A stretch of DNA of 64,000 bases from 3-1-20CM-4-69-9 sp963833655 (GTDB taxonomy: Bacteria > Actinomycetota > Thermoleophilia > Gaiellales > Gaiellaceae). Position 1 is the first letter of the stretch; each line of letters begins with the position of its first letter. This document shows positions 29,489-37,708 of this stretch, piece after piece. The position numbers were made by a program, and so were the translations under genes. The stretch lies in contig CAWHYL010000004.1 of assembly GCA_963833655.1 (NCBI GenBank), positions 930,001 through 994,000 on the forward strand, in the 5' to 3' direction. Under the pieces are notes generated by a model. That model was not told where the DNA came from and ran no database searches. It saw nothing but the letters and a program-made list of their open reading frames with translations.

Positions 29489-32388
29489 GCGAGCCGCGCG
29501 TCGAGCTCGGCCGCGTCGCCGTCGCGGCCGCGCTCGCGCAGAAAGTCGGCGTACGGCGGCACGACGTCGAGCAGGATGCGGCAGTGCTCGCCTTCGCTGA
29601 CGATGTCGAGCGCCTCGGCGAACAGGTTCTCAGCCTCCTCGAAGCGGCCCTGCGCCGCGCGGATCTCGGCGAGCGCGACGCGCGTCGTGGCGCGTGACAC
29701 CGTGTCCTCGGGGCTCACCGTCTCGCGCGCTGCAAGCGCGAACTTCTCCGCCTCCTCGACGCGTCCCTGTTCGAGCAAGAGCTGCGCGAGGTAGCGCTGG
29801 CTCTCGCACAGCGTGCCGCGCTCCTGCATCGGCGCGAGCAGCCGGATGGACTCGCGGAGGAGCTTCTCCGCCCGGTCGACGTCGCCCGTCCGCCAGGCGA
29901 GGATCCCCAGCTGCCGTGACGTCCACGCGATCTCCTGCGCGGACGCCGTCTCGCGGTACAGCTCCAGCGCTTTCGTGTACCAGCCGGCGGCCTGCTCGTA
30001 GTCGCCCCTGACGGCGAGCAGGTTCGCTTTCGAGGAGGCGGCGCCGGCGCGCGCCACGATGCTGCCGCTGTGCTCCGCGAGCTCGAGCGCGTGGTCGATC
30101 AGCGGCTCCGCCTTGTCCTCCTCCATGCGGCCGATGTGGATGCCGGCGAGCTGGAGCGCCGCCTTCGCCTCCATGTCCTTGCGGCCGACGGCCCGCGCGA
30201 TGTCGAGCGCCTCCCGTTCGAACGCCTCGGCCTCGGACAGACGACCGAGCCAGCGGGCGACGCGAGCGCGCCGGTCGAGCGCGCTGAAGCGGCCGTCGTG
30301 GTCGTCGGGCTCGACGACCTCGAGCGCCTGGTCCGCGAGCTCCGTCGCGCGCACGACTTCGCCGTCGAGCGAGGCGGCCACCTCGGAGAGCGCCGTCAGT
30401 GCGCGTGCCTGCAGGTCGCGCGCGCCGGCGGCCGCCGCCTCCTCTGCGACGACGCCCATCTCGTCGCGCACGGTCGGCAGGTCGCCCAGCTGCAACGCAG
30501 CCCGCGCGGCCAGGTAGCGTCGCTCGAGCGTCGGCTCGAGCTCGAAGCTGCGGAGCAGGAGCTTGCGCGCCGACTGGTTCGACTCGCGCGCGAGCGCGCG
30601 CTTGCCGGCCCCCTGCAGAGCCTTCGCCGCGGTCTTCGCCAGCTCGGCCGGCGGCTTGCCGTCGAGCTCCGCGTACAGCATGCACGCCTGGTCGAGGTGG
30701 TATGCGCGGATCTCCAGCAGCTCCTTCTCCGCCTTCTCGCGGAGCCACTCGGCGAAGCGCGTGTGGTACTCGGCGCGGCTCGACTTCGACAGGCCGCCGT
30801 ACGCGACCTCGCGGATGAGAACGTGCTTGAAGCGGTACGCGGTCTCGCCGCTGATCGTCGAGCGCTCCTGGCGCGTGATCAGGTCACGCAGCAACAGGTC
30901 GTCGAGCATGTCCTCGAGCTCGTCCATGTCGTATTCCGCCGACAGGTGGTCGAGCGCGCCGGCGAAGAACGTCCGCCCCATGACGGCGCCGCGCTGGAGC
31001 AGGATCTTCTCGCCGAGCGGCAGCCGGTCGATGCGCGCGCCGATCAGCGCCTGCAGCGTGTCGGGGATGCGATCTGCCGCGCCCTCCTCGACGAGCATCC
31101 GCACCGTCTCCTCGACGAACAGCGGGTTTCCCTCTGTCTTCTCGAGCAACCGCGACGTCACGTGCTCCGAGACGTCGTGCTGCGCGAGGAGCGCAGCGGC
31201 GAGCTCCTCGCTCTCCTCGCGTGCCAGCGGCTCGAGCTCGATCGCCGTCGAGCGGATGCGGCCGCCGCCCCAGCCGGGCCGCACGTCGAGCAGCTCCGGT
31301 CGCGCGAGGCAGACGATCAGCAGCGCGCGCTCGCGCACCCACTGCGCCAGGTGGTCGATCAGCTCGAGCAGCGGCTCTTCAGCCCAGTGGATGTCCTCGA
31401 ACACCAGGATCAGCGGCTGCACGTCCGCGAGCTCGTCGACGAACTCGCGCGCCGCCCAGGCGATCTCGGGTTGGCCGCGCTCGCCCTCGACCGCGTCCAT
31501 GACGCCGGAGGCAAGCCCGAGGAGCTCGGCGATCGCCTCGTCGCCGCAGCACTCGACGAGCTTCTCGCGCGCCGTCTCCATCGGGTCGTCGTCCGTGATG
31601 CCGGCCGCGGACTTGATCATCTCGGCGAGCGGCCAGTACGTGACGCCCTCGCCGTACGGCAGCGCGCGACCCGAGAGGATGGTGACGCCCTCCGCACCGG
31701 CGAGGAACTCGCGCAGCAGCCGGCTCTTCCCGACCCCGGGCTCGCCGTAGATCGTGAAGACGTGCGGGCGTCTGTCCCGGACCGTCCGCGACAGTGTGTT
31801 CTCGAGCAGGTCGAGCTCTGCCTCGCGGCCGACGAACGGCGCGGAGACGGTGACGCGCTTCGGCTGCCCGCCATCCGCGGCGAGCGCACGGTAGGCGCCG
31901 ATCGGCCGGCGGAAGCCCCGCAGCTCGAGCGGGCCGACCTGATCCGTCTTGACGCGGCCGTCGGTCAGCCGGTGCGCGGACTCGCCGATCAGGATCTCGC
32001 CGGGCCGAGCCGCCTGCTGGAGGCGTGCTGCGACGTTCACGGCCTCGCCGGTCGCGAAGGTCGAATCCGCCTCGTCGACGACGACCTCGCCGGCCTCGAT
32101 GCCGATGCGTGCCTCGACGCCCGCCTCGTGCGCGCGCTCGATGATCCCGAGCGCTGCGCGGACGGCGCGCTCGGCGTCGTCCTCGTGCGCCTGTGGGATG
32201 CCGAACGCCGCCATGACGGCGTCGCCGGCGAACTTCTCGACGGTACCACCGTGGGTCTCGATGCAGCCCGCGACCCCGTCGAACCAGGCCGTCACGCGGC
32301 GGCGCGTGACCTCCGGATCCTGGGCCGAAACGAGCTCCGTGGAGCCGACGAGATCCGCGAACAGCACCGTTGCGAGCTTGCGTTCCAC
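29464..32388 (-). CDS. Class III adenylate/guanylate cyclase fused to AAA ATPase and TPR repeats
   Basis: A 974-residue signalling protein. Residues 1-180 form a class III cyclase domain with metal Asp residues in FADLVGSTEL and EKFAGDAVMAAFG, and VNVAARLQQ as the transition-state region. An AAA/NACHT-like ATPase follows with Walker A IYGEPGVGKSRLLREF and Walker B LILVFEDIHWAEE. The C-terminal ~400 residues are TPR repeats (LGDLPTVRDEMGVVAEEAAA, AWRTGDVDRAEKLLRESIRLL). Such proteins are common in Actinobacteria; the TPR part probably senses a protein or ligand. It stands alone as a single gene. Confidence 0.9.
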   Translation of the reverse strand: MERKLATVLFADLVGSTELVSAQDPEVTRRRVTAWFDGVAGCIETHGGTVEKFAGDAVMAAFGIPQAHEDDAERAVRAALGIIERAHEAGVEARIGIEAGEVVVDEADSTFATGEAVNVAARLQQAARPGEILIGESAHRLTDGRVKTDQVGPLELRGFRRPIGAYRALAADGGQPKRVTVSAPFVGREAELDLLENTLSRTVRDRRPHVFTIYGEPGVGKSRLLREFLAGAEGVTILSGRALPYGEGVTYWPLAEMIKSAAGITDDDPMETAREKLVECCGDEAIAELLGLASGVMDAVEGERGQPEIAWAAREFVDELADVQPLILVFEDIHWAEEPLLELIDHLAQWVRERALLIVCLARPELLDVRPGWGGGRIRSTAIELEPLAREESEELAAALLAQHDVSEHVTSRLLEKTEGNPLFVEETVRMLVEEGAADRIPDTLQALIGARIDRLPLGEKILLQRGAVMGRTFFAGALDHLSAEYDMDELEDMLDDLLLRDLITRQERSTISGETAYRFKHVLIREVAYGGLSKSSRAEYHTRFAEWLREKAEKELLEIRAYHLDQACMLYAELDGKPPAELAKTAAKALQGAGKRALARESNQSARKLLLRSFELEPTLERRYLAARAALQLGDLPTVRDEMGVVAEEAAAAGARDLQARALTALSEVAASLDGEVVRATELADQALEVVEPDDHDGRFSALDRRARVARWLGRLSEAEAFEREALDIARAVGRKDMEAKAALQLAGIHIGRMEEDKAEPLIDHALELAEHSGSIVARAGAASSKANLLAVRGDYEQAAGWYTKALELYRETASAQEIAWTSRQLGILAWRTGDVDRAEKLLRESIRLLAPMQERGTLCESQRYLAQLLLEQGRVEEAEKFALAARETVSPEDTVSRATTRVALAEIRAAQGRFEEAENLFAEALDIVSEGEHCRILLDVVPPYADFLRERGRDGDAAELDARLAQRVPTAA

Positions 32389-32442
32389 ATCTGAATTCTA
32401 GGTATGGGGGCTGATCGCACCGAGAATCCCGGCCCGGCTCGT

Positions 32443-32448
32443 TAGCAT
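32443..32448 (+). promoter_or_regulatory. TAGCAT -10 box of the phosphohexomutase operon
   Basis: TAGCAT, 6 bases, then GTG; supports both the GTG start and leaderless transcription. Confidence 0.45.
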
Positions 32449-32454
32449 CGCTCC

Positions 32455-33798
32455 GTGCTCGACCCCAAGGTCTTCAAGGCGTACGACGTGCGCGGGATCT
32501 ATCCCGACGAGCTGGACGAGGAAGGCGCCTACGCGATCGGGCGCGCGTACGTCGAGCAGTTCGAGCCGCGGCGGATCGCCGTCGGCCATGACATGCGCCT
32601 GTCGTCACCGTCGATGACCGAGGCGGCCGTGCGCGGCGCGTCCGAGGCCGGCTCGGACGTGGTCGAGCTGGGCCTCGTCGGGACGGAGATGGTCTATTTC
32701 GCCGTCGGCGAGCTCGGCCTCGACGGCGGGATCGCCGTCACGGCGTCGCACAACCCGAAGGAGTACACCGGGATGAAGATCGTGCGCCGCGGCGCGCTCC
32801 CCGTCGGAGGGGACTCGGGCCTTTTGGACATCCGCCAACGGGCCGCGTCTGGTGCCAGGCACGAGACGGGTCCCGCCGGGACAGTAACCCGGGAGGACAT
32901 CTGGCCGCGGTTCGTCGAGCGCGTCCTCTCGTTCGTCGACGTCGACGCCGTCAAGCCGCTGCGTGTCGTGATCGACGCCGCGAACGGCATGGCCGGCGCG
33001 ATGCTGCCGCCCGTTCTCGAGCACCTGCCGATCGACGCAGTGCGCTGCTACTTCGAGCCCGACGGGTCGTTCCCGAATCACGAACCGAACCCGCTGCTGC
33101 CGGAGAACCGCGAGTTCATCGTGCGAAAGGTGACGGACGAGCACGCGGATCTCGGCGTCGCGTTCGACGGCGACGCCGACCGCTGCTTCTTCGTCGACGA
33201 CACCGGCGAGTTCGTGCCCGGCGACTTCGTCACGGCGCTGTTGGCCGAATCGATCCTGGAGAAGGAGCCCGCCGCCAAGATGCTGTACGACGTCCGCGCG
33301 AGTTGGGCGGTGCCCGAGACGATCCGGCGTGCCGGCGGTGAGCCGCTCGTGAACCGGGTCGGCCACGCCTTCTTCAAGCACCGGATGCGCGAGGAAGGCG
33401 CCGTCTTCGGCGGCGAGGTCTCGGGCCACTACTACTTCCGCGACTTCTCGCAGGCCGACTCGGGCGTCGTTCCGTTCCTGCTGATGCTCGAGCTCCTCTC
33501 GAAGCGCGGACAGAAGCTCTCCGAGATCCTGCGGCCGTACCGAGAGCGCTACTTCATCACCGGCGAGCTGAATACGCCGGTCGCGGACGTGCCGCTGAAG
33601 CTGCAGGAGCTGAAGGAGCGGTTCGGCCCGGAAGGGACGGTGTCGCACCTCGACGGTCTCTCGGTCGACGCGGAGGAGTGGCACATGAACGTCCGGCCGT
33701 CAAACACGGAGCCGCTGCTCCGCCTGAACCTCGAGGCGCTGTCGCCGGAGCTGATGGAGCGTAAGCGGGACGAGGTGCTCGAGGTGATAAGGAACTGA
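32455..33798 (+). CDS. Phosphomannomutase/phosphoglucomutase
   Basis: A 447-residue alpha-D-phosphohexomutase that interconverts hexose 1- and 6-phosphates for sugar nucleotide synthesis. All four active-site elements are present: the phosphoserine loop VTASHNPKEY, the Mg loop FDGDADRCFFVD, the sugar loop GGEVSGHYYFRD and the phosphate-binding RPSNTEPLLRLN. The first domain contains an insertion reading SGARHETGPAG that is a full copy of the dispersed repeat, between LLDIRQRA and TVTREDIW. GTG is the start. The thioesterase and GAF genes follow with overlaps. Confidence 0.93.
   Translation: MLDPKVFKAYDVRGIYPDELDEEGAYAIGRAYVEQFEPRRIAVGHDMRLSSPSMTEAAVRGASEAGSDVVELGLVGTEMVYFAVGELGLDGGIAVTASHNPKEYTGMKIVRRGALPVGGDSGLLDIRQRAASGARHETGPAGTVTREDIWPRFVERVLSFVDVDAVKPLRVVIDAANGMAGAMLPPVLEHLPIDAVRCYFEPDGSFPNHEPNPLLPENREFIVRKVTDEHADLGVAFDGDADRCFFVDDTGEFVPGDFVTALLAESILEKEPAAKMLYDVRASWAVPETIRRAGGEPLVNRVGHAFFKHRMREEGAVFGGEVSGHYYFRDFSQADSGVVPFLLMLELLSKRGQKLSEILRPYRERYFITGELNTPVADVPLKLQELKERFGPEGTVSHLDGLSVDAEEWHMNVRPSNTEPLLRLNLEALSPELMERKRDEVLEVIRN
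32851..32873 (+). repeat. Dispersed 23-bp repeat, copy 6
   Basis: Perfect match to the element (core GGTGCCAGGCAC, GAGAC, GG, GTCC). It is read GARHETGP, the same phase as copy 1, in an apparent surface insertion of the phosphohexomutase. Confidence 0.8.
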
Positions 33799-33836
33799 AG
33801 GAGAAGCCGCCGTTCAGGTTCTCCACGCAGACGCGC

Positions 33837-34235
33837 GTGGGCTTCTCCGACACCGACGCGCAGGGCATCGTCTACTACGGCAGGTATCTCCCCTACTTCG
33901 ACCTCGCGCGCGTCGAGTACCACCGCAGGCTCGGGCTGCTCGGAATGGACATCGGCGAGGAAGGCCAGGAGTTCGTGATGCGCGCGTGCACGATCGAGTA
34001 CTTCGCGCCGGCTGTGTTCGACGACCTGATCGAGGTCTACGTCCGCATGGCGCGCATCGGGCGTACGAGCGCGACCTACGAGCTTGCCGCGTACCGCGCG
34101 CGAGACGACGTGCTGATGGTGACGGCCGCGCAGACGCTCGTGCTCGTCGACCTCGACGAGCGGAAGGCCGTCCCGATTCCGGACAGCTACAAGGAGGCGA
34201 TCCGCGGGTTCGAGGGGGACGCGCTGCAGGCGTGA
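33837..34235 (+). CDS. YbgC-like acyl-CoA thioesterase (hotdog fold)
   Basis: A 4-hydroxybenzoyl-CoA thioesterase-family hotdog protein, 132 residues from this GTG. The catalytic Asp segment is FSDTDAQGIVYYGRYLPYF, and the rest (EYHRRLGLLGMD, TIEYFAPAVFDDLIEVYVR) aligns well. The usual first beta strand would need the preceding ~12 codons (PPFRFSTQTRV), which are in frame but contain no ATG, GTG or TTG. A CTG at 33795 preceded by GAGGTG and overlapping the mutase stop (CTGA) is a plausible true start, giving 146 residues. Substrate is unknown. Confidence 0.83.
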   Translation: MGFSDTDAQGIVYYGRYLPYFDLARVEYHRRLGLLGMDIGEEGQEFVMRACTIEYFAPAVFDDLIEVYVRMARIGRTSATYELAAYRARDDVLMVTAAQTLVLVDLDERKAVPIPDSYKEAIRGFEGDALQA

Positions 34236-34546
34236 GCGGAACCGCCGAGCCGGACGCCGACGAGGTCCTGCGCGACACGGTCGCCGAGCTCGCGAAGACG
34301 TACGACTGGGTCGGCATCGCCTTCGTCGAAGGTGAGGAGCTCGTGCTCGGGCCGGCGACGGGCGCCGAGCCGGACACGACGCTCGCAGTGCCGATCGTCT
34401 ACGACGGCGCGCCGGTTGCAGAACTGCGCGTCGCGCCGGCGGATGTCACCCCGCAGCAGCGCGCGTCCCTCGAACGAGTGGCCGACGAGCTGTCCCCGTA
34501 CTCGCTGGTCGGTTGGGACACCGGCGGCGAGGCCTGGTCTCCCTGA
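34232..34546 (+). CDS. Small GAF-like domain protein
   Basis: A 104-residue acidic protein that looks like a minimal GAF domain: TVAELAKTYDWVGIAFVEGEELVLGPATG, then LAVPIVYDGAPVAELRVAPA and RASLERVADELSP. The GTG start overlaps the thioesterase stop (GTGA), so it is coupled to the mutase-thioesterase operon. Proteins of this kind often bind small ligands, but no ligand residues can be named here. Confidence 0.7.
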   Translation: MSGTAEPDADEVLRDTVAELAKTYDWVGIAFVEGEELVLGPATGAEPDTTLAVPIVYDGAPVAELRVAPADVTPQQRASLERVADELSPYSLVGWDTGGEAWSP

Positions 34547-34556
34547 GCCACGTCAC

Positions 34557-34568
34557 GTGCCTGGCACC
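34557..34568. repeat. Dispersed repeat core, intergenic
   Basis: GTGCCTGGCACC preceded by ACGTCAC; the only clear copy of the core outside a gene. It lies 10 bases after the GAF-like gene's stop. Confidence 0.45.
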
Positions 34569-34758
34569 ACGGCGCTCGCGCCGGTGCCGCTACCGGCGCG
34601 AACCGCTTCGACTGAGCGAAGCGAAGCTTCTCGAAAGGCCGCGCGCCCGCCCGTCTGTCCTCGGAACGAACGGGCGCCGCAGCTGTGGTGCCCTCTCCCC
34701 CTTGCACTCGTTGTAGTCAGATTCGGCCCGCGGTCTATCCCTGAAAGGAGGTACCGCA

Positions 34759-34787
34759 CTCGTTCGAGGGACGATCCCTCCAACGAG
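34759..34787. terminator. Hairpin between convergent GAF-like gene and rel
   Basis: CTCGTT and GAGGGA pair with TCCCTC and AACGAG, separated by one C-C mismatch, around a CGA loop: a 12-pair stem in the 258-base gap between convergent stops. No T-run, but placement suits a bidirectional terminator. The rest of the gap holds a repeat core and GCGAAG-rich short palindromes. Confidence 0.55.
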
Positions 34788-34804
34788 GGACGCCTCGGCG
34801 CCGG

Positions 34805-37012
34805 CTACGAGGGGGTGACTCTGTAGGCGTCGAAGACGGCCTCGATGTTGCGCAGCGCAGTCAGCAGACCGCGCAGATCCTTCACGTCGCCGACCTCGGC
34901 CGTGTACCAGTTCTTCGCCATCTGATCCTCGACCGTCCCGCCGTACGAGACGATGTTCGCGCCGTGCTCCGCGAAGGTGCGCGCGACGTCCTCGAGCAGC
35001 CGCGGGCGGTCCCACGAGTCGACGGCGATCTGCACGCGGAAGCTCTGCGACGCGCCGCCGTCCCAGCTGACGGGCGTGAACCGCTCGGGGTTGCGCGCGA
35101 GCGCCTTCACGTTGGGGCAGTCGCCGCGATGGATCGTGATGCCCTTGCCCATGGAGATGTAGCCGACGATCTCGTCGCCGGGAACAGGCGTGCAGCACTT
35201 GGCGAGGCGAACGAGCACGTCGTCGACGCCGTGCACGTTGATCCCGTAGTTCTCACTGCCGACGGCGTGCTTCGCACGCGGCGCCTTGAGCGGGACGGCC
35301 TCCTCCTCGGCAGCCTGCTCCGTCTTCAGCCGCTGCAGCACCTTGTTGACGACGGCCTGTGCGCCGACCTTGCCGGACCCGAGCGCGAGATAGAAGTCCT
35401 CCGCCTTCTTGAAGTTCATGTCGCGGATGACCTCCGCGAGGACGGCCGAGCCGGCGAGCTTGCGATACGGCAGCTTCGCCGCCTTCAGCGCGCTCTCGAG
35501 CGACTCCCGTCCCTTCTGCTCCTGGTCTTCGCGCGTCTCGCGCGAGAACCACTGACGGATCTTGTTGCGCGCTCGCGACGAGGCTGCGAGGGACAGCCAG
35601 TCGCGCGACGGCCCGCGTCCGGCCTTGGATGTCAGGATCTCGACGAAGTCGCCGTTCTTCAGCCGGTAGTGCAGCGGCACGATGCGGCCGTTGATCTTCG
35701 CGCCGACGGTCCGATGTCCGACGTCCGTGTGCACCGCGTACGCGAAGTCGATCGGCGTCGCACCCGTCGGCAGTGTCTTCACCTCGCCTTTCGGGGTGAA
35801 CACGTACACCTCGTCGTCCACGAGGTCGCTGAGGAACGCGCGCTTGAACTCGCGCGGCTCGTCGATCGCGTCCGGCTGCGCCTCCATCAACTGGCGCACC
35901 CACGCCTCCCACGCCTCGTCGGACTTCCCGCGGCGCTTGCCCTTGTACCGCCAGTGCGCGGCGATGCCGTACTCGGCCTCCTCGTGCATCTCGCGCGTGC
36001 GGACCTGGATCTCGAGCGGCCGGCCCTCCGGCCCGATCACCGTCGTGTGGAGTGAGCGGTACCGGTTGAACTTCGGCATCGCGATGTAGTCCTTGAACCG
36101 CCCCGGCATGGGCTTCCACAGCGAGTGGATCAACCCGAGCGCGCCGTAGCAGTCGCGCGTTCCCTCGTCGGCCGAGCGCTCGACGATGACGCGCATCGCC
36201 GTCAGGTCGTAGATCTCGTTGAACTCGCGGCCCTTCTTCGCCATCTTGTCGTAGATGGAGTAGAAGTGCTTTGCGCGCCCCGAGATCTCGGCCGGGATGT
36301 CGACCTTGTCGAGCTCGAGCTGAAGGATGCGCGCGGCCTCGGAGACGTGTCCCTCGCGGTCGGCGCGGCGCTCGGTGACCATCGCCTTGATCTCCTCGTA
36401 CTTGCGCGGGTGCAGCGTCTCGAACGCCAGGTCCTCGAGCTCCCACTTGAGGGCGTGAATGCCGAGCCGGTGTGCGAGCGGCGCGTAGACCTCGAGCGTC
36501 TCCTTCGCCTTCTGCACCTGCTTCTGCTTGCCGAGGTACTCGATCTCGCGCAGGTTGTGGAGGCGGTCGGCAAGCTTGATCAGGATGACGCGAACGTCCT
36601 CTGCCATCGCGATGATCAGCTTCCGGTAGTTCTCGGCCTCCGCCTGCTCGCGGCTCTGGAACTGCACGCGCGTCAGCTTCGTCACGCCCTCGACGAGCTT
36701 CGCGATCTCGTCGCCGAACGCGGCGCGCACGTCCTCGAGGTCGACGTCGGTGTCCTCGACGACGTCGTGGAGCAGCGCGGCGGCGATCGTCTCGTCGTCG
36801 AGCTGCAGCTGCGCGCAGATCTTGGCGGCGCCCCAGGGGTGGAGCACGAACTCCTCGCCCGACCGGCGCTGCTGCCCCTCGTGAGCCTCGGCCGCGAACT
36901 GGAAGGCCCTCGCGATCAGGTCGCGGTCGACATCCGGGTTGTAGGCGGCGACGTCGGCAATCAGCTCGTCGATGAGCTCCTGATGCTGTTCGTGAGTCTC
37001 AATGACCGCCAT
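34805..37012 (-). CDS. rel: Bifunctional (p)ppGpp synthetase/hydrolase Rel
   Basis: A 735-residue long RSH protein controlling the stringent response. The HD hydrolase domain is intact (HPWGAAKICAQL, AAALLHDVVEDTDV). The synthetase domain has FKDYIAMPKFNRYRSLHTTV and EIQVRTREMHEEAEYGIAAHW. A TGS domain (VYVFTPKGEVKTLPTGATPIDFAY), a conserved-cysteine region (AKCCTPVPGDEIVGYIS) and a C-terminal ACT domain follow. Both catalytic halves look active. A TACACT box 6 bases before the ATG suggests a leaderless transcript. Confidence 0.95.
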   Translation of the reverse strand: MAVIETHEQHQELIDELIADVAAYNPDVDRDLIARAFQFAAEAHEGQQRRSGEEFVLHPWGAAKICAQLQLDDETIAAALLHDVVEDTDVDLEDVRAAFGDEIAKLVEGVTKLTRVQFQSREQAEAENYRKLIIAMAEDVRVILIKLADRLHNLREIEYLGKQKQVQKAKETLEVYAPLAHRLGIHALKWELEDLAFETLHPRKYEEIKAMVTERRADREGHVSEAARILQLELDKVDIPAEISGRAKHFYSIYDKMAKKGREFNEIYDLTAMRVIVERSADEGTRDCYGALGLIHSLWKPMPGRFKDYIAMPKFNRYRSLHTTVIGPEGRPLEIQVRTREMHEEAEYGIAAHWRYKGKRRGKSDEAWEAWVRQLMEAQPDAIDEPREFKRAFLSDLVDDEVYVFTPKGEVKTLPTGATPIDFAYAVHTDVGHRTVGAKINGRIVPLHYRLKNGDFVEILTSKAGRGPSRDWLSLAASSRARNKIRQWFSRETREDQEQKGRESLESALKAAKLPYRKLAGSAVLAEVIRDMNFKKAEDFYLALGSGKVGAQAVVNKVLQRLKTEQAAEEEAVPLKAPRAKHAVGSENYGINVHGVDDVLVRLAKCCTPVPGDEIVGYISMGKGITIHRGDCPNVKALARNPERFTPVSWDGGASQSFRVQIAVDSWDRPRLLEDVARTFAEHGANIVSYGGTVEDQMAKNWYTAEVGDVKDLRGLLTALRNIEAVFDAYRVTPS

Positions 37013-37018
37013 AGACCC

Positions 37019-37024
37019 AGTGTA
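37019..37024 (-). promoter_or_regulatory. TACACT -10 box of rel
   Basis: On the minus strand TACACT, 6 bases, ATG. The remaining ~170 bases up to the acetyltransferase gene show no gene or strong hairpin. Confidence 0.45.
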
Positions 37025-37192
37025 CTCCGCTGGTTTTCGGCCCCCTCCCCCGTCTCAGCGACCCGTAACTCAAGTGCAGGAAAGCCCGTTCCGATGGGGA
37101 AGGGAACTCGCCCGTGACCTGGTATCGACGTCGACAGCAACGCAAGGCCGCCGAGCGCGCAGCTCGGCTTCTCGTCGCGCTCAACGCGTGCG

Positions 37193-37708
37193 CTAGTACG
37201 CGACCCCGAACGTCTCCCGCGGGTACACGGCTCGGCCTCGCAGCGTCGGGTCGTAGGCGCCTAGCGGCCTGAGCATGAAGAACTGCGGCCCGCGCGACTC
37301 GGGCGGCATCTCGATCCCGTGCTCGTCCGCCCGGGTGAACCCGAAGCGCCCGTAGTACGCCGGGTTGCCCTCGATCAGGAGCAGCGGCTCGCCGCGCTCG
37401 TCCGCGAGCCGCACCGTCTCCTGCATCAGCGCCGTCCCGACGCCGCGCCGTTGATGGGACGGCACGACGGCCAACGGCCCTACCTGCAGGACACGTCTCG
37501 TGTCTGGCACCAGGAGGTCGACGTAGCTGGAGATGACGTGTCCCAGGGACTGTCCCTCGGACACGGCCACGAGCGACAGCTCCGGGACGAACCGGTCCGA
37601 TGCGCGGATGGCGTCGACGATCGCGCTCGTGATCGTGTCGCCGAACGCGTCGTCGATGATTCGGCGGATCGTCTCGTCGTCGTCCGGTGTCTCGGCGCGG
37701 ACGATCAC
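37193..37708 (-). CDS. GNAT-family N-acetyltransferase
   Basis: A 171-residue acetyltransferase. The acetyl-CoA pyrophosphate-binding loop is VPSHQRRGVGTALMQETVRLADE, preceded by VLQVGPLAVV and followed by LLLIEGNPAYYGRFGFTRADEHG, the layout of YhbS-like GNAT proteins. The GTG start overlaps the recJ stop (GTGA), so longer upstream reading frames are excluded. A full copy of the dispersed repeat, read VPDTRRVL, lies before the CoA-binding strand. Substrate unknown. Confidence 0.88.
   Translation of the reverse strand: MIVRAETPDDDETIRRIIDDAFGDTITSAIVDAIRASDRFVPELSLVAVSEGQSLGHVISSYVDLLVPDTRRVLQVGPLAVVPSHQRRGVGTALMQETVRLADERGEPLLLIEGNPAYYGRFGFTRADEHGIEMPPESRGPQFFMLRPLGAYDPTLRGRAVYPRETFGVAY
37489..37511 (-). 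repeat. Dispersed 23-bp repeat, copy 7
   Basis: Copy on the minus strand with one core change (GGTGCCAGACAC, GAGAC, GT, GTCC), read VPDTRRVL in the GNAT protein. Confidence 0.7.

Noticed and set aside
30070..32394. 774-codon open frame on the plus strand opposite the cyclase gene
   Set aside because: It is an antisense shadow of a high-GC gene: low-complexity Arg/Leu-rich composition and no domain, while the minus strand has clear cyclase, ATPase and TPR motifs.
37002..37196. 64-codon frame upstream of rel
   Set aside because: It overlaps the rel start on the opposite strand, has biased composition and no ribosome binding site or promoter pattern.
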